Origin: Marinobacter salexigens
GTDB taxonomy: Bacteria; Pseudomonadota; Gammaproteobacteria; Pseudomonadales; Oleiphilaceae
Direction of reading: 5' to 3'
DNA: 64,000 nt
NCBI RefSeq assembly: GCF_002806945.1
Contig: NZ_NIHC01000001.1
Location: 372,001-436,000, forward strand
The position numbers were made by a program, and so were the translations under genes. The notes under the pieces are model-generated. The model searched no databases. It had not been told where the DNA came from and was given only the letters and a program-made list of their open reading frames with translations. This document shows positions 9,168-19,933 of this stretch, piece after piece. The number at the start of each line of letters is the position of its first letter. Position 1 is the stretch's first letter.

Positions 9168-10811
9168 CTAGCGACTACCACGCCATACCAGCATCCCCGC
9201 TGCTGCCAGAAACGCCCAAGTCCACACTGACGCGTGTTCTGCCCATTCGCGGGCTTCGGGCTGGGTTCCTGTTAGGGCTGCGGCAACCAGCGCTAGAGCG
9301 ACAATTCCCCGGCGCCAGCGGCGGTCGGTTCTGAGCTGCTGTTCGCGGAGCAGTGCCAGGGTATCCTGATTTTGCTTCTCGGTAGGGCCGGCACAGCGCA
9401 GTTGTAGCAGTGCGTCGTGAACCAGTTGGGGCATTTCAGGGGACTGCTCCAGCCATGAGGGCAGGTGGGTTTGCAGGGATTTTATCAGGCCGCTTGGGCC
9501 TATCCGTTTGCGCATCCAGCCTTCCAGATAAGGCTGGGCAGTGCTCCATAGATCCAGTTCCGGATACAGCTGGCGACCGAGCCCCTCTACGTTTAAGAGG
9601 GTCTTTTGTAGTAGAACCAGCTGCGGCTGAACTTCCATGTTAAAGCGGCGTGCAGTCTGGAACAGGCGCAGCAGGAAGTGGCCGAAGGAGATGTCTTTCA
9701 GGGGTTTTTCAAAAATCGGCTCGCATACGGTGCGGATGGCCGCCTCGAATTCGTTTACCCGGGTATCTGGTGGCACCCAGCCAGATTGAATATGAAGCTG
9801 CGCCACTTGCCTGTAATCCCTGCGGAAGAAGGCCAGCAGGTTGCGCGCAAGATAGCTTTGATCGTCGGGTGCCAGGGTGCCCACTATGCCAAAGTCGATG
9901 GCGATGTATTTCGGGTCGGCGGGGTTGGATACGTCTACAAAAATGTTGCCCGGGTGCATGTCGGCATGAAAGAAGCTGTCCCGGAATACCTGGGTAAAGA
10001 AGATCTCGACGCCTTTTTCCGCCAGCACCTTCAGGTTTACACCGGCCGCTTCCAGTGCGGGAACGTCGGCAATAGGAATGCCGTAGATGCGCTCCATTAC
10101 CATCACGTTTTTGCGAGTGTAGTCCCAGTCGATAAACGGAATGTAGATCAGCGAGGAGCCTTCAAAATTGCGGCGGAGCTGGCTTGCGTTGGCGGCTTCC
10201 CGCTGCAGGTCCAGTTCGTCGTGGATGGTGGAATCGTAGTCTGCCACCACCTCTACCGGGTGCAGTCGCTTGCCTTCTGCCCAGTACTTCTCAAGCAGGC
10301 CGGCCATCAGATACATCAGGGCGAGGTCTTGCCGGATCACTTTTTCAATACCCGGGCGCAGCACCTTCACTACAACTTCCTGGCCATTCAGCAGGGTTGC
10401 CGCATGAACCTGAGCTACGGAAGCTGAGGCCAAAGGATCTGCACTGAACTCCTTGAACAGCTCGGCTACCGGCGCCCCAAGGGAGGTTTCAATAATATTG
10501 CGGGCAACATCGCTGGAAAAGGGTGGAACGCGGTCCTGAAGGGTTTTGAGTGATTCCGCCATGTCGTCGGGTAACAAATCGCGGCGGGTGGAGAGTATTT
10601 GGCCGAACTTTACGAATACCGGGCCAAGCTCTTCCAGAGCCAAACGCAGGCGATCACCGCGGCTAAGTTTTGGTTGCGGGAAAAGATGCCAGGGCGCCAG
10701 CAGAAAAAACACCTTCAAAGGCGCGGGAAGCTCCGCTATTGGTAAAAACGTGTCCAGCCGGTAGCGGCAGAATACCCAGGAAATGCGAATCAGGCGTTGC
10801 AGGCGGGTCAC
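9168..10811 (-). CDS. ubiB: Ubiquinone biosynthesis kinase-like protein UbiB
   Basis: 547 residues, typical for UbiB. The ABC1/ADCK signature [16 protein letters not shown] occurs near residues 70-85. The atypical kinase core follows, with [24 protein letters not shown] and IDFGIVGTL. One or two hydrophobic helices close the protein. UbiB is a membrane ATPase needed for ubiquinone synthesis, probably extracting lipid intermediates. Its start overlaps ubiJ by 4 bp, completing a ubiE-ubiJ-ubiB operon. The 224 bp between it and the upstream-coordinate oxidoreductase hold no recognisable feature. Confidence 0.95.
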   Translation of the reverse strand: MTRLQRLIRISWVFCRYRLDTFLPIAELPAPLKVFFLLAPWHLFPQPKLSRGDRLRLALEELGPVFVKFGQILSTRRDLLPDDMAESLKTLQDRVPPFSSDVARNIIETSLGAPVAELFKEFSADPLASASVAQVHAATLLNGQEVVVKVLRPGIEKVIRQDLALMYLMAGLLEKYWAEGKRLHPVEVVADYDSTIHDELDLQREAANASQLRRNFEGSSLIYIPFIDWDYTRKNVMVMERIYGIPIADVPALEAAGVNLKVLAEKGVEIFFTQVFRDSFFHADMHPGNIFVDVSNPADPKYIAIDFGIVGTLAPDDQSYLARNLLAFFRRDYRQVAQLHIQSGWVPPDTRVNEFEAAIRTVCEPIFEKPLKDISFGHFLLRLFQTARRFNMEVQPQLVLLQKTLLNVEGLGRQLYPELDLWSTAQPYLEGWMRKRIGPSGLIKSLQTHLPSWLEQSPEMPQLVHDALLQLRCAGPTEKQNQDTLALLREQQLRTDRRWRRGIVALALVAAALTGTQPEAREWAEHASVWTWAFLAAAGMLVWRGSR

Positions 10812-11449
10812 GGAGTCTCCGGTTTGTCAGTAGTGCCGCGGCTTTCGATCTGGTGAATGCGCGCTTCCAGGCGTTCGGTGCGCAGGCTAAGGGTGTCGAT
10901 GTCTTCGAACGTGGCTTCCAGTTCGCGGCGGCCGGGCAGGGCGCGGCTTTCCTCGTGCACATATTCTTCAATGTTGGCGTTCAGGGCGCTGAATGCCTGA
11001 CGGCTCCAGCCGACGGCGTTACGAATACGCTTGCCGATGAAGTGAGCTGGCACGTCGCCTATGTGCCTTGCCATGGCGGCTTCCCAGTCCGGATTCAGTT
11101 TATCCAGTGCTCGCTGAAACTGGTGTGCCAAGGCAGTGTCGCCAGCAACACTCAACCGGTTATCCGTGAATACACGGTTGTCACCGGTGGCCAGCGCTGC
11201 GAAGGCCAGTGGCTTGCCGCTGATTTCCAGTGCGTGATCGTGAACGGGTTGGCTGCGCACCTGCACCCGGTTGCCTGCCCTGTGCAGTGAGCAGGTAAGG
11301 GAGATCGGGTGGGTAATGCGGAACTGTACCGGCCCTTCAAGGGCGCCCAGCAGCGCCTGCTGGCCGGCGGGGTCCAGTTCAAGCGCGTGGTTCAGTGCCC
11401 GCTCGATTATGGCGGTGAGCGCCGTAAGCAGGGTCGGGCCGGGAAACAT
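10808..11449 (-). CDS. ubiJ: Ubiquinone biosynthesis accessory factor UbiJ (SCP2 domain)
   Basis: 213 residues. The N-terminal half has a sterol-carrier-protein-2-like lipid-binding fold (about residues 15-125); the C-terminal ~50 residues are a charged coiled coil ([14 protein letters not shown]). UbiJ binds lipid intermediates and scaffolds the soluble Ubi complex with UbiK. It is sandwiched between ubiE and ubiB: the ubiE stop and the ubiJ ATG share a base (TGATG), and ubiJ overlaps ubiB by 4 bp. Confidence 0.9.
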   Translation of the reverse strand: MFPGPTLLTALTAIIERALNHALELDPAGQQALLGALEGPVQFRITHPISLTCSLHRAGNRVQVRSQPVHDHALEISGKPLAFAALATGDNRVFTDNRLSVAGDTALAHQFQRALDKLNPDWEAAMARHIGDVPAHFIGKRIRNAVGWSRQAFSALNANIEEYVHEESRALPGRRELEATFEDIDTLSLRTERLEARIHQIESRGTTDKPETP

Positions 11450-12231
11450 CAGGGTTTGGTTCCCACGTGCAGGGCCACAATGCCGCCGGTCATGTTGTAG
11501 TACTTGCAGTTCACCATGCCTGCGTTTTCCATCATGCCTTTGAGTGTGTCCTGGTCCGGGTGCATACGGATGGATTCGGCCAGATACTTGTAGCTCTCGC
11601 TGTCACCGGCGATGAGCTGGCCCATCAGTGGCAGAGCCGTAAACGAGTAGGTGTCGTAGGCCTTGCTGAGCAGTGGGTTAGTGGGCTTGGAGAATTCCAG
11701 CACCATCAGCTTTCCGCCAGGCTTGAGTACTCGCATCATGTCTCGCAGTGCCTGATCCTTGTCGGTTACGTTGCGCAGGCCAAAGGCAATGGATACGGCA
11801 TTGAAGCTGTTATCCGGGAATGGCAGGTGCTCGGCATCGGCTTGCACGTACTCAATGTTGCCGGCGTAACCGCGATCCGTCAGGCGGCTGCGCCCAACCT
11901 GCAACATGGAGGCGTTGATGTCGGCGAGAACCACTTTGCCATCTCGCCCAACCAGGTCAGAAAATTTCATGGTGAGATCACCGGTGCCACCGGCAATGTC
12001 CAGAACCTGATGCCCCGGGCGAACACCTGATAGCTCAATGGTGAAGCGCTTCCACAATCGATGAACGCCCATGGACATAAGGTCGTTCATGAGATCGTAT
12101 TTACCCGCCACGCTGTGAAATACTTCGGCTACCTGGCCAGCTTTCTGGCTCTTGGCCACATTACTGAAACCAAAATGGGTAACCTCGTCCTGACCATTGC
12201 CGGGGGTGGCTGGCGTTTGTTGCTCGCTCAT
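11449..12231 (-). CDS. ubiE: Ubiquinone/menaquinone C-methyltransferase UbiE
   Basis: 260 residues of a class I SAM methyltransferase. The family motif [18 protein letters not shown] lies near residue 40. SAM motif I is [15 protein letters not shown], and the UbiE signature [16 protein letters not shown] is present. The enzyme adds the C-methyl group to the ubiquinone (and menaquinone) ring. It is the first gene of the ubiE-ubiJ-ubiB operon, divergent from the PHA-system gene across ~126 bp. Confidence 0.96.
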   Translation of the reverse strand: MSEQQTPATPGNGQDEVTHFGFSNVAKSQKAGQVAEVFHSVAGKYDLMNDLMSMGVHRLWKRFTIELSGVRPGHQVLDIAGGTGDLTMKFSDLVGRDGKVVLADINASMLQVGRSRLTDRGYAGNIEYVQADAEHLPFPDNSFNAVSIAFGLRNVTDKDQALRDMMRVLKPGGKLMVLEFSKPTNPLLSKAYDTYSFTALPLMGQLIAGDSESYKYLAESIRMHPDQDTLKGMMENAGMVNCKYYNMTGGIVALHVGTKP

Positions 12232-12357
12232 GGGGTATGTCCTGTCAGAAGCTGGACCTCGTATTCTAACGCTTGACGGAGTTGCTACAAGGGTAGCTAC
12301 ACGTTTAATACCGCCTTACACTGTAAAACTGTCCAATTTTGAAGAGAAAACTGATTC

Positions 12358-12636
12358 ATGTCCGTAATCGATGTACACCGCGCCCACACTCTTGATAAAG
12401 AACATGCTCGCGAAGCCGCAGAAGCGCTTGCCAAGGATCTTTCCAACAAGTTCGAACTCAACTACCAGTGGGAAGGCGATCATCTCAAATTCAAACGCTC
12501 GGGCGTTAAAGGTCATGTGAAGATTACCAATGGCGACCTCAACGTGCGTCTGGAGCTGGGCATGTTGTTGCGGCCTTTCAAATCAAGGATTGAACAGGAA
12601 ATTAACAGCCAGCTTGATCAGATTCTGAAGGTCTGA
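12358..12636 (+). CDS. Polyhydroxyalkanoic-acid system family protein
   Basis: A 92-residue protein whose core (AHTLDKEHAREAAEALAKDL, then FELNYQWEGDHLKFKRSGV) matches the small PHA-system family found with polyhydroxyalkanoate granule genes. The exact role is not established. It faces a FFLEELY-like gene with 5 bp between the convergent stops. No PHA synthase is present in the window. Confidence 0.8.
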   Translation: MSVIDVHRAHTLDKEHAREAAEALAKDLSNKFELNYQWEGDHLKFKRSGVKGHVKITNGDLNVRLELGMLLRPFKSRIEQEINSQLDQILKV

Positions 12637-12641
12637 CTCTT

Positions 12642-13391
12642 TCAAAGGTCGCCCGGGAGCGCAAATGGCTCCGGGTGGCCGTTGAGAATGTTGTCCATAA
12701 CCCGCTGTTCACGGGTTACCAACCGCTCAATCAGCACATCCACTTTATCCATCTTCCGGAAGGCGGAATAACCCCGATGCAGGAAATTATGCAGGTCGCT
12801 CAGATTGGCCATTTCTGCGGGTGTCCGGCTCATTGAAAGCAGCCAGCCGAGGGTTCGGTTGCGCACGTAGCGATCCAACTGCTGCCCCACATCGGCGACG
12901 AGTACAACCTGCCTTCTACGCTGCTCCAGCTTCTGGCTGGCGCGGTAAACCTCGCAGTAGTGCTCGGCGGTGACCATTCGTGCAGGAATGCGGCGTTCAT
13001 CAAGCAGTTCCGCCAGCTCAAGGTCCAGTTGCTGGGTAATCAGATTAAGCTCGACCAGTCCCGCAAGCACTTCCAGCTGCTGATCCGGCAGCCACTTGAC
13101 CATTTTCGGAAAGACCCGGTCTATGTTGTCGTCGCGGTGGGTCATGCCGGTAGGAGCGTAAAGGTCGGTGAGCAGAAATTCCAGGCCAGCATGGTAGCCA
13201 GGGTGCTGGTACAAATCCTGATGGGTAGCCTTCAGGCGCCCAGCCTGCCAGTCGGCAATAATAAACGTGCTATCGAACAGCCGGTGGCCTGCCTTATGAT
13301 GGCGAAAGTCGTGATAGTCCAGCAACAGTTTTTGCAGACGGCGGGCGCTTTCTGAGCGCACATCTGTGCTAATAAGGCGCTCACGATACAT
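12642..13391 (-). CDS. FFLEELY-like conserved hypothetical protein
   Basis: 249 residues, soluble and largely helical, with no signal peptide. The segment GLEFLLTDLYAPTGMTHRDD resembles the conserved block of the so-called FFLEELY proteins, which often sit beside PHA or lipid genes. No catalytic motif is recognisable. It is convergent with the PHA-system gene at a 5-bp gap. The function is unknown; a link with storage-lipid metabolism is inferred from neighbours only. Confidence 0.6.
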   Translation of the reverse strand: MYRERLISTDVRSESARRLQKLLLDYHDFRHHKAGHRLFDSTFIIADWQAGRLKATHQDLYQHPGYHAGLEFLLTDLYAPTGMTHRDDNIDRVFPKMVKWLPDQQLEVLAGLVELNLITQQLDLELAELLDERRIPARMVTAEHYCEVYRASQKLEQRRRQVVLVADVGQQLDRYVRNRTLGWLLSMSRTPAEMANLSDLHNFLHRGYSAFRKMDKVDVLIERLVTREQRVMDNILNGHPEPFALPGDL

Positions 13392-13505
13392 GGTGCCAGC
13401 TCCGGTGGTTTTGCGAAGAAGCTAGTAGTTTACCGAAGGGATGTCTCATGTGCAGCAAACCCGGTCAGGTGCCGGACGCTACTTCATGAAACTGAATGTC
13501 TGGCC

Positions 13506-14429
13506 CTAGCCTTGAGAGGCGGCGGCCAGAGATTCGAAGCCCGGCAGCCATTCTTTGCTGTCAAGAGTTACGAAGTGGCTGGGTGCGTGGGTTTCAATGA
13601 TCCGCATGGTGGTTGGGCTCTGCCGTGCGCTGGTGAGCATGGCCTGTCGATCCAGAATGCGGTCTATTCCGGGTACCAGGAAGGTGCCGTGGCGCACATG
13701 CTGGTAAACGTTGGTGTCGGTGCGCTGCATCCAGTCCAATATGTTCTCTATGTTGCGAACAATCGTCAGCTGATCACGGGTTGAGTAAAACAAACTGGCC
13801 AGCAGCTGTTTTTTGCGCGGGTTCATTTTACCGAAGAAGGATTGGCCATAGGCAGACGCTGGTGCGTTGCTGATCAGGCGAATCAACCAGGGCCACATGC
13901 CGTGGCTCACGGGTTCCAGAAGAGCGGATATCAACGGGCTTACTTTACCCTGTGGCAGGGCCGGCGCTTCAAGAACCACTTCTACGTGTTCATAAAGCTC
14001 GGGGCGCTGTTTTATCGCCTCAAGAGTAACTGCACCGCCCCGGGAGTGGCCGTGAATTCGCACATTTCGAGTGCTGGGCAAGTTTGAAAGCGCCTGGTTC
14101 AAGATGCAGGCATCGTATTCAATAGTGCCTTCCAGATGTTTGATCGGCACTTCCCATTCGGGATTTTCAGGCGTTACACCGTTTACCGGAATATGGTAGT
14201 TGCTGCAGGTAAGCAGGATCAGTTCTGTTGTTGGTGCGTCGTAGGTCTGGGTGAAGTAACAATGGTTTTCCAGAAAGCCATGCACGCCGATAACGGTGTG
14301 CTCTGCTTCGCCGCTATGATTGCGAACAGAAACCGCCCCTTCGCCAACGCGGTAGACGCGTCCCGAGAACATCTCTGAATAGGCACTGTTAATGGGCCTG
14401 ATCAGCTTGCGAATGTGGCTTGCTTTCAT
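13506..14429 (-). CDS. Alpha/beta-fold hydrolase
   Basis: 307 residues with a canonical alpha/beta-hydrolase order. The oxyanion region is VIGVHGFLE (about residue 46). The nucleophile elbow GHSRGG puts the candidate catalytic serine at S129, and a late histidine (SHFVTL, near residue 285) may complete the triad. The substrate is unknown; an esterase or lipase is plausible beside the divergent WS/DGAT gene. The ATG has AGGAG upstream. The 252 bp to the WS/DGAT start are AT-rich and may hold divergent promoters. Confidence 0.8.
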   Translation of the reverse strand: MKASHIRKLIRPINSAYSEMFSGRVYRVGEGAVSVRNHSGEAEHTVIGVHGFLENHCYFTQTYDAPTTELILLTCSNYHIPVNGVTPENPEWEVPIKHLEGTIEYDACILNQALSNLPSTRNVRIHGHSRGGAVTLEAIKQRPELYEHVEVVLEAPALPQGKVSPLISALLEPVSHGMWPWLIRLISNAPASAYGQSFFGKMNPRKKQLLASLFYSTRDQLTIVRNIENILDWMQRTDTNVYQHVRHGTFLVPGIDRILDRQAMLTSARQSPTTMRIIETHAPSHFVTLDSKEWLPGFESLAAASQG

Positions 14430-14681
14430 ACTGCATCTCCTCCCAGCACGGCGGTAGCTTGTTTTTAGAGTGCGGTCGTTCGACCTTGGTTGTGCTGGTA
14501 ACCTTCTACCTACTAATAACTAATACACCAAGCCTTATAACCAGTATAGGGTGAAGGCATGTATATGTGTAATATTTTGTAACCTTGGGCGGCGTGTAGC
14601 TTTGTGGAGCCAGTAGTGTATGTCTGGCACAATGCCTGACTCTGTGCTTTTTCACTTCACCACTTCCGGGGATGTTCGGGT

Positions 14682-16097
14682 TTGAGTCACGAGCAAACGC
14701 ACCTTATGCTGCCTGCAGATTCTGCCTGGCTGGCTTTGGAGTCCCCCAACAACCCCATGACCATTACCGTCATGTTTCGGGTCGAAGGCCTGACTGCGCC
14801 CAGGCTCCGGGATTTTTTACAGGTTTACTGGATGGCGTGGGAGCGCTTCCGGTACATGCCGGTGAAACGCACGCCGGCGTGGTTCTGGGAGCTGGATCGG
14901 GTTTTTGATCTCCGGCACCATCTGGATGTGGTGCTTGACCGTTTCACGGAATCGGCTCTTCAGAAGTGGGTTTCCGAGCGCCTGAACCAGCCTCTTCCTT
15001 CATATCGCCCCCCTTGGAAGTTCTGGTTGGTGCCGAATGCCGACGGTGGCGCGGCGTTGCTGCTTCGAATACATCACTGTTATGCCGATGGTGTTTCACT
15101 TACGAGTATTTTTGACCGCCTGTGCTCGGCTTCGCCCCAGCAATATCCTGCGATATACGGGGCGCAACAAACTGAAGGCTTTTCCCCCTGGGTGTCGGCA
15201 GCCAAAACGCGGTTTGAGGAATTAGTCGGTGGGGCCGAGGCTCCCGAGGCCGGTGCAGCAAAACAAAGCCCAGAGTCAGGTGACCATGAGCACGGCTACA
15301 GTGAGTTGCTGGATAAGCTGGCTCGCAACGGCTTGAAGCTGATTAACGAGTTGAGTGATTTTCTGGCAGAGCCGGAGGACACACCATCGGATCTCAAGCG
15401 CCCCCTGCTGGGTCGGCGCTATTGCCGATGGTCAGTACCCGTTCCGCTCAACCGGTTCCGGTTAATCGCCAAGGCGGCGAATGTTACCATTAATGATGTT
15501 CTGCTCAGTTGTGTCGCCGCTGCGGTGCGGCCCCGCCTTGGGGTTATTGGCCCGGCTCTGGAAGATGCCGTTTTGCACGTTGCCGTTCCCGTTGACATTC
15601 GTAGCCGTTTGCCAGAAGACCTGCAGCCAGAGCCGGGTGCGCTTGGCAATTATTTCGGCACGGTGTTTGTTCCTCTGCCCATCGATGGCGAAAGTGCGTT
15701 GGAGCGTCTTTATCGCATCAAGCAAGAAACCCGTCGGCTGAAAAAGAGCTGGCAGCCCGGCATAGCCTGGGGGCTGTCTTCCTGTGCCTCTCTTATACCG
15801 GACGTATTGCGCCAGCCGCTTTCGGATATGTTCTATCGCAAAGCCAGTGCTGTGGTATCCAATGTGCCCGGCACCCCCGAGGCGCGCTACATTGCCGGTT
15901 GCCGGATTACGGAGCAGATGTTCTGGGTGCCTCAGGCTGGCGATATCGGATTAGGAGTCAGCATTGTCAGCTATGCCGGGCAGGTTCAGTTCGGTGTGGT
16001 TGCAGACGAAGCGGTCCTGGCGGACCCCAAAATGTTTCTGGAAGACTGCGTGCAGGAGTTGTCGGAATTCCCTGGAGGTTCACCTATTGTTGTTTGA
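14682..16097 (+). CDS. Wax ester synthase / diacylglycerol acyltransferase (WS/DGAT)
   Basis: 471 residues of the bifunctional bacterial WS/DGAT family. The catalytic motif HHxxxDG is present as HHCYADG at residues 131-137. The N-terminal MLPADSAWLALESPNNPM and C-terminal ASAVVSNVPGTPE also match the family. These enzymes esterify fatty alcohols or diacylglycerol with acyl-CoA to make wax esters and triacylglycerol at the inner membrane. The start is taken at TTG 14682; an ATG seven codons later (14703) is an alternative. A second, divergent homologue lies at 47315-48715. Confidence 0.9.
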   Translation: MSHEQTHLMLPADSAWLALESPNNPMTITVMFRVEGLTAPRLRDFLQVYWMAWERFRYMPVKRTPAWFWELDRVFDLRHHLDVVLDRFTESALQKWVSERLNQPLPSYRPPWKFWLVPNADGGAALLLRIHHCYADGVSLTSIFDRLCSASPQQYPAIYGAQQTEGFSPWVSAAKTRFEELVGGAEAPEAGAAKQSPESGDHEHGYSELLDKLARNGLKLINELSDFLAEPEDTPSDLKRPLLGRRYCRWSVPVPLNRFRLIAKAANVTINDVLLSCVAAAVRPRLGVIGPALEDAVLHVAVPVDIRSRLPEDLQPEPGALGNYFGTVFVPLPIDGESALERLYRIKQETRRLKKSWQPGIAWGLSSCASLIPDVLRQPLSDMFYRKASAVVSNVPGTPEARYIAGCRITEQMFWVPQAGDIGLGVSIVSYAGQVQFGVVADEAVLADPKMFLEDCVQELSEFPGGSPIVV

Positions 16098-16166
16098 GGG
16101 CTACAGTGAATGAGTAAACGCGCATGAGCGCGCTGTCATTTACAAACACAACAAGAGGTGGTGACA

Positions 16167-17687
16167 ATGATTTACGCACAACCTGGAAAAGACGGCTCCG
16201 TCGTTTCCTTCAAATCCCGTTACGGAAACTACATCGGCGGTGAGTGGGTTGCTCCGGTCAAAGGGGAGTATTTCGAGAATATAACGCCGGTTACCGGCGA
16301 TTTGATCTGCGAAATTCCGCGCTCCTCCGCCGAGGATATTGATCTGGCCCTCGACGCCGCGCACAAAGCAGCCCCAGCCTGGGGCAAAACCTCTCCGGCA
16401 GAGCGCGCTAACATTCTGCTTAAAATTGCCGATCGTATTGACGCCAACCTGGAAAAGCTGGCTGTTGCGGAAACCTGGGACAATGGCAAGGCGATACGTG
16501 AAACCCTGAATGCTGACATTCCCCTGGCAGCTGACCATTTCCGCTATTTTGCCGGTTGCATCCGCGCCCAGGAAGGACACATGGGCGAGATTGACCACAA
16601 CACGGTGGCCTATCATTTTCATGAGCCCCTTGGAGTGGTCGGGCAGATCATTCCCTGGAACTTCCCGATTCTGATGGCAGTATGGAAGCTTGGTCCTTGC
16701 CTGGCGGCGGGTAACTGTACCGTGCTCAAGCCGGCAGAACAGACGCCTGCCAGCATTCTGGTACTGATGGAAATCATCGGTGACCTGCTGCCGCCGGGCG
16801 TCGTTAACATTGTTAACGGCTACGGCATCGAAGCGGGTGAAGCGCTGGCAACCAGTAAGCGCATTGCAAAAATTGCCTTCACAGGCTCAACCCCGGTGGG
16901 CTCGCACATTCTTAAGTGCGCGGCGGAAAACATCATTCCGTCAACGGTTGAGCTGGGTGGCAAATCGGCCAACATCTATTTCTCAGATGTTATGAAGGCC
17001 GAGCCGGAGTTCGTGAGCAAGTGTGTGGAAGGTCTGGTTCTCGCATTCTTCAACCAAGGTGAAGTGTGCACCTGTCCGTCCCGGGCATTGGTGCAGGAAG
17101 ACATGTATGAAGAGTTCATGCAGAAGGTAATTGAGCGCACCAAATCCATCAAACGCGGCAATCCGCTGGATACGGATGTACAGGTGGGGGCTCAGGCCAG
17201 TAAGGAGCAGTATGACAAGATTATGTCTTACCTGGATATCGGTAAGCAGGAGGGCGCTGAGGTGCTCACCGGAGGCTCCAAGGAAGAAATGGGCGCCGAA
17301 TTCCAGGATGGCTTCTACATTCAGCCCACGTTGTTCAAGGGCGATAACAAGATGCGGGTGTTCCAGGAAGAAATTTTTGGCCCGGTTGTGGGCGTGACCA
17401 CGTTCAAAACCGAAGAGGAGGCTGTGGCGATTGCCAACGATTCCGAATTCGGGCTGGGTGCCGGTGTCTGGACCCGCGACACCAATCGTGCCTATCGTGT
17501 GGGGCGTAATCTTGAGGCCGGACGGGTCTGGATGAACTGCTACCACGCCTACCCCGCACACGCAGCCTTTGGCGGTTACAAGAAGTCCGGCATTGGCCGT
17601 GAAACCCACAAGATGGCGCTGGAGCACTATCAGCAGACCAAGTGCATGCTGACCAGCTACGATATCAACCCATTGGGCTTTTTTTGA
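16167..17687 (+). CDS. NAD-dependent aldehyde dehydrogenase (ExaC/acetaldehyde-type)
   Basis: 506 residues from the ATG at 16167, preceded by AAGAGG at ideal spacing; a GTG nine bases upstream in the same frame is less likely. It has the cofactor and substrate signatures [20 protein letters not shown] and [12 protein letters not shown], and the catalytic-cysteine region [13 protein letters not shown]. It resembles the acetaldehyde/long-chain aldehyde dehydrogenases used in alcohol oxidation. It follows the WS/DGAT gene by 69 bp and could supply or remove aldehydes in fatty-alcohol metabolism, which is inference. A strong hairpin lies 13 bp past the stop. Confidence 0.92.
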   Translation: MIYAQPGKDGSVVSFKSRYGNYIGGEWVAPVKGEYFENITPVTGDLICEIPRSSAEDIDLALDAAHKAAPAWGKTSPAERANILLKIADRIDANLEKLAVAETWDNGKAIRETLNADIPLAADHFRYFAGCIRAQEGHMGEIDHNTVAYHFHEPLGVVGQIIPWNFPILMAVWKLGPCLAAGNCTVLKPAEQTPASILVLMEIIGDLLPPGVVNIVNGYGIEAGEALATSKRIAKIAFTGSTPVGSHILKCAAENIIPSTVELGGKSANIYFSDVMKAEPEFVSKCVEGLVLAFFNQGEVCTCPSRALVQEDMYEEFMQKVIERTKSIKRGNPLDTDVQVGAQASKEQYDKIMSYLDIGKQEGAEVLTGGSKEEMGAEFQDGFYIQPTLFKGDNKMRVFQEEIFGPVVGVTTFKTEEEAVAIANDSEFGLGAGVWTRDTNRAYRVGRNLEAGRVWMNCYHAYPAHAAFGGYKKSGIGRETHKMALEHYQQTKCMLTSYDINPLGFF

Positions 17688-17700
17688 GCCTCTAACGAAC

Positions 17701-17728
17701 GCAGGCGGCCTTGGTGAAGGCCGCCTGC
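17701..17728 (+). terminator. Hairpin after the aldehyde dehydrogenase
   Basis: A perfect 12-bp GC-rich stem (GCAGGCGGCCTT with AAGGCCGCCTGC) with a GGTG loop lies between the aldehyde dehydrogenase and fumC. It is followed by TGTATTCTT rather than a clean U-run, so termination may be partial. Confidence 0.6.
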
Positions 17729-17782
17729 TGTATTCTTGAGGTCCAGCTAGCCATCCTGATACAGAAGCAAGCAGGAGCAGCC

Positions 17783-19186
17783 ATGAGTGAAAATGGAGAC
17801 AGTGGAATAAGTACCCAAACCAGAATAGAAACCGATAGTCTGGGCGATGTTCACGTTCCCGCAGACGCACTTTGGGGTGCCCAGACCCAGCGTGCCGTTG
17901 ATAACTTTCCTGTCAGTGGCCAGCCCATGCCACCGGCCTTTATCTCCGCAGTTGCCCGCGTTAAACAGGCAGCCGCAGAGGCCAATGCCAGTCTGGGCCT
18001 TCTCGACAATAGTCGCTGCGATGCGATTACCGACGCCTGCCAAGCGCTCATTCGCGGAGAATTTGCGGACCAGTTCCCGATTGATCGATACCAGACTGGC
18101 TCGGGCACCAGCACCAATATGAACGTCAATGAGGTGATTGCCGCCATCGCTGCCAGAAATGGCGTGGAGGTGCACCCTAACGATCATGTGAATATGAGCC
18201 AGAGCTCCAACGATGTGATCCCTACTGCTATCCACGTCAGTTCCGTGACGGGGATCCGGGAGCGGCTTATTCCCGCACTTACCCACATGTGCGGGGTTAT
18301 ATACGAGCGCGAAGCTCAGTTCTCGGAGCAGGTGAAAACAGGCCGCACGCATTTGATGGATGCCATGCCGATTACCCTTGGGCAGGAGTTACGCACCTGG
18401 CGTGAGCAGCTACTGGCCGTGGAGAAACGCCTGGATGCCGCAGCAAATGAACTGCTTGCGGTGCCCCAGGGCGGCACGGCAGTTGGTACCGGCGTAAATG
18501 CCTTGTCGGAGTTTTCAGGCCAGTTTGTGAAGTTTCTCAAGGCCAACACCGGCTACCCGTTTCGTTCCATGGAGCATAAATTCATAGGGATAAGTGCGGT
18601 GGATGGCCCGGTTGCGCTGTCAGCCCAGCTGCGCGGGCTGGGCATTGTGCTGACCAAAATTGCCAATGATTTGCGCTGGATGAACAGCGGCCCGATTCAT
18701 GGGCTGGCGGAAATCAGCCTGCCAGCCCTGCAACCGGGCAGCAGTATTATGCCCGGCAAGGTAAACCCGGTGGTTCCCGAGTCGGTAGCCATGGTGGGCG
18801 CGCAGGTAATAGGCCTGGACAGCGCCAATGCCATAGCAGGGCAGTCCGGCAACTTTCAGCTGAATGTGATGTTGCCACTCCTTGGCGGTAACCTGCTGGA
18901 TATGATTGATCTGCTCAGCAATGCAACCAGCATGCTGGCGGATAAAGGCCTCCGGGACTTTAGTGTGAATACAGATACGCTGGATGCCAGTGTTGGTCGA
19001 AACCCGGTATTGGTAACCGCGCTTAACCCGGAGATTGGTTACAGCCTGGCCTCAGAGATTGCCAAGGAAGCCTACAAAACGGGCCGACCAGTGATTGATG
19101 TGGCTGAGGAAAGAAGTGGTCTTGACCGGAAGCGCCTGGAAGAGATTATGGACCCGCTCAAGCTGACGCGGGGCGGAGGCGGTTGA
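17783..19186 (+). CDS. fumC: Class II fumarate hydratase FumC
   Basis: 467 residues from the ATG at 17783, which has GCAGGAG at good spacing. The frame is open 72 bp upstream, but that part overlaps the terminator-like hairpin and is not conserved. The fumarase/aspartase signature GSSIMPGKVNPV and the upstream TGSGTSTNMNVNEV, NMSQSSNDVIPTA and GRTHLMDAMPIT blocks are all present. The enzyme is the oxygen-stable, iron-free fumarase of the TCA cycle. With mqo nearby, two malate-handling enzymes fall in the same region but not in one operon. Confidence 0.95.
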   Translation: MSENGDSGISTQTRIETDSLGDVHVPADALWGAQTQRAVDNFPVSGQPMPPAFISAVARVKQAAAEANASLGLLDNSRCDAITDACQALIRGEFADQFPIDRYQTGSGTSTNMNVNEVIAAIAARNGVEVHPNDHVNMSQSSNDVIPTAIHVSSVTGIRERLIPALTHMCGVIYEREAQFSEQVKTGRTHLMDAMPITLGQELRTWREQLLAVEKRLDAAANELLAVPQGGTAVGTGVNALSEFSGQFVKFLKANTGYPFRSMEHKFIGISAVDGPVALSAQLRGLGIVLTKIANDLRWMNSGPIHGLAEISLPALQPGSSIMPGKVNPVVPESVAMVGAQVIGLDSANAIAGQSGNFQLNVMLPLLGGNLLDMIDLLSNATSMLADKGLRDFSVNTDTLDASVGRNPVLVTALNPEIGYSLASEIAKEAYKTGRPVIDVAEERSGLDRKRLEEIMDPLKLTRGGGG

Positions 19187-19272
19187 TGATGGTAAGACCA
19201 TTGATAAACTGATCTGTTTGCCGTCACAATCGGTAAATTGATAAAGACTGAATACACAAAGCAGAGGTCATT

Positions 19273-19923
19273 ATGACATCATCTTGCAGCATTCCAGGCC
19301 TGACGGTACCTCGCAGCCGCTTCCCCGAGCCGGAGCAGGATCTGCCAGCTGGCGACAGTGAGCAGAGAGTGGTTCTTGCCGGTGGCTGTTTCTGGTGTGT
19401 GGAAGCTGTGGTTTTGGCATTGGATGGCGTTACACGGGTCGAGTCTGGCTACGCCGGTGGCTCGGCAGACACAGCTAACTACGACGCCGTGTGCACGGGC
19501 ACCACGGGGCACGCGGAAGTTGTAAGCGTGCACTATGACCCCGGCCGGATCAGCTTTGGGGAGATACTCAGAGTATTCTTCTCGGTGGCGCACGATCCAA
19601 CCCAGCTGAACCGGCAGGGTAACGACCGGGGGACGCAATACCGCTCTGCAGTGTTTTATGAAACACCAGAGCAAAGGCGGATAGTGGAATCCTATATTCG
19701 CCAGCTTGATGCAGCCGGTGTGTATCCTGAGCAGATTGTCACCACTCTGGAGCCTCTGGAAGCGTTTTATCCGGCGGAGGCACACCACCAGAATTTTGCA
19801 GCGAGGAATCCGCACCAGCCCTACATCATGGCTGTTGCGGCCCCGAAAATCGAAAAGCTGGTTGATGGGTTTAGTGACCGCTTAAAGCCGGAATATACAG
19901 ATTCCAACGACAACCTGGCCTGA
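19273..19923 (+). CDS. msrA: Peptide methionine (S)-S-oxide reductase MsrA
   Basis: 216 residues. The MsrA active site GGCFWCVE is at about residues 37-44, with catalytic Cys39. GYAGGSADTANYDAVCTGTTGHAE and HDPTQLNRQGNDRGTQYRS are further family blocks. It reduces the S-epimer of methionine sulfoxide. It lies 10 bp upstream of msrB, so both stereoisomers are repaired from one transcript. Confidence 0.96.
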   Translation: MTSSCSIPGLTVPRSRFPEPEQDLPAGDSEQRVVLAGGCFWCVEAVVLALDGVTRVESGYAGGSADTANYDAVCTGTTGHAEVVSVHYDPGRISFGEILRVFFSVAHDPTQLNRQGNDRGTQYRSAVFYETPEQRRIVESYIRQLDAAGVYPEQIVTTLEPLEAFYPAEAHHQNFAARNPHQPYIMAVAAPKIEKLVDGFSDRLKPEYTDSNDNLA

Positions 19924-19933
19924 GGAGATAGTA

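Noticed and set aside
8864..9181. A 105-residue minus-strand frame after ubiB
   Set aside because: Covers the end of the oxidoreductase gene and an intergenic gap; no ribosome site or family.
16983..17870. A 295-residue minus-strand frame
   Set aside because: Lies over the aldehyde dehydrogenase and its terminator; not protein-like.
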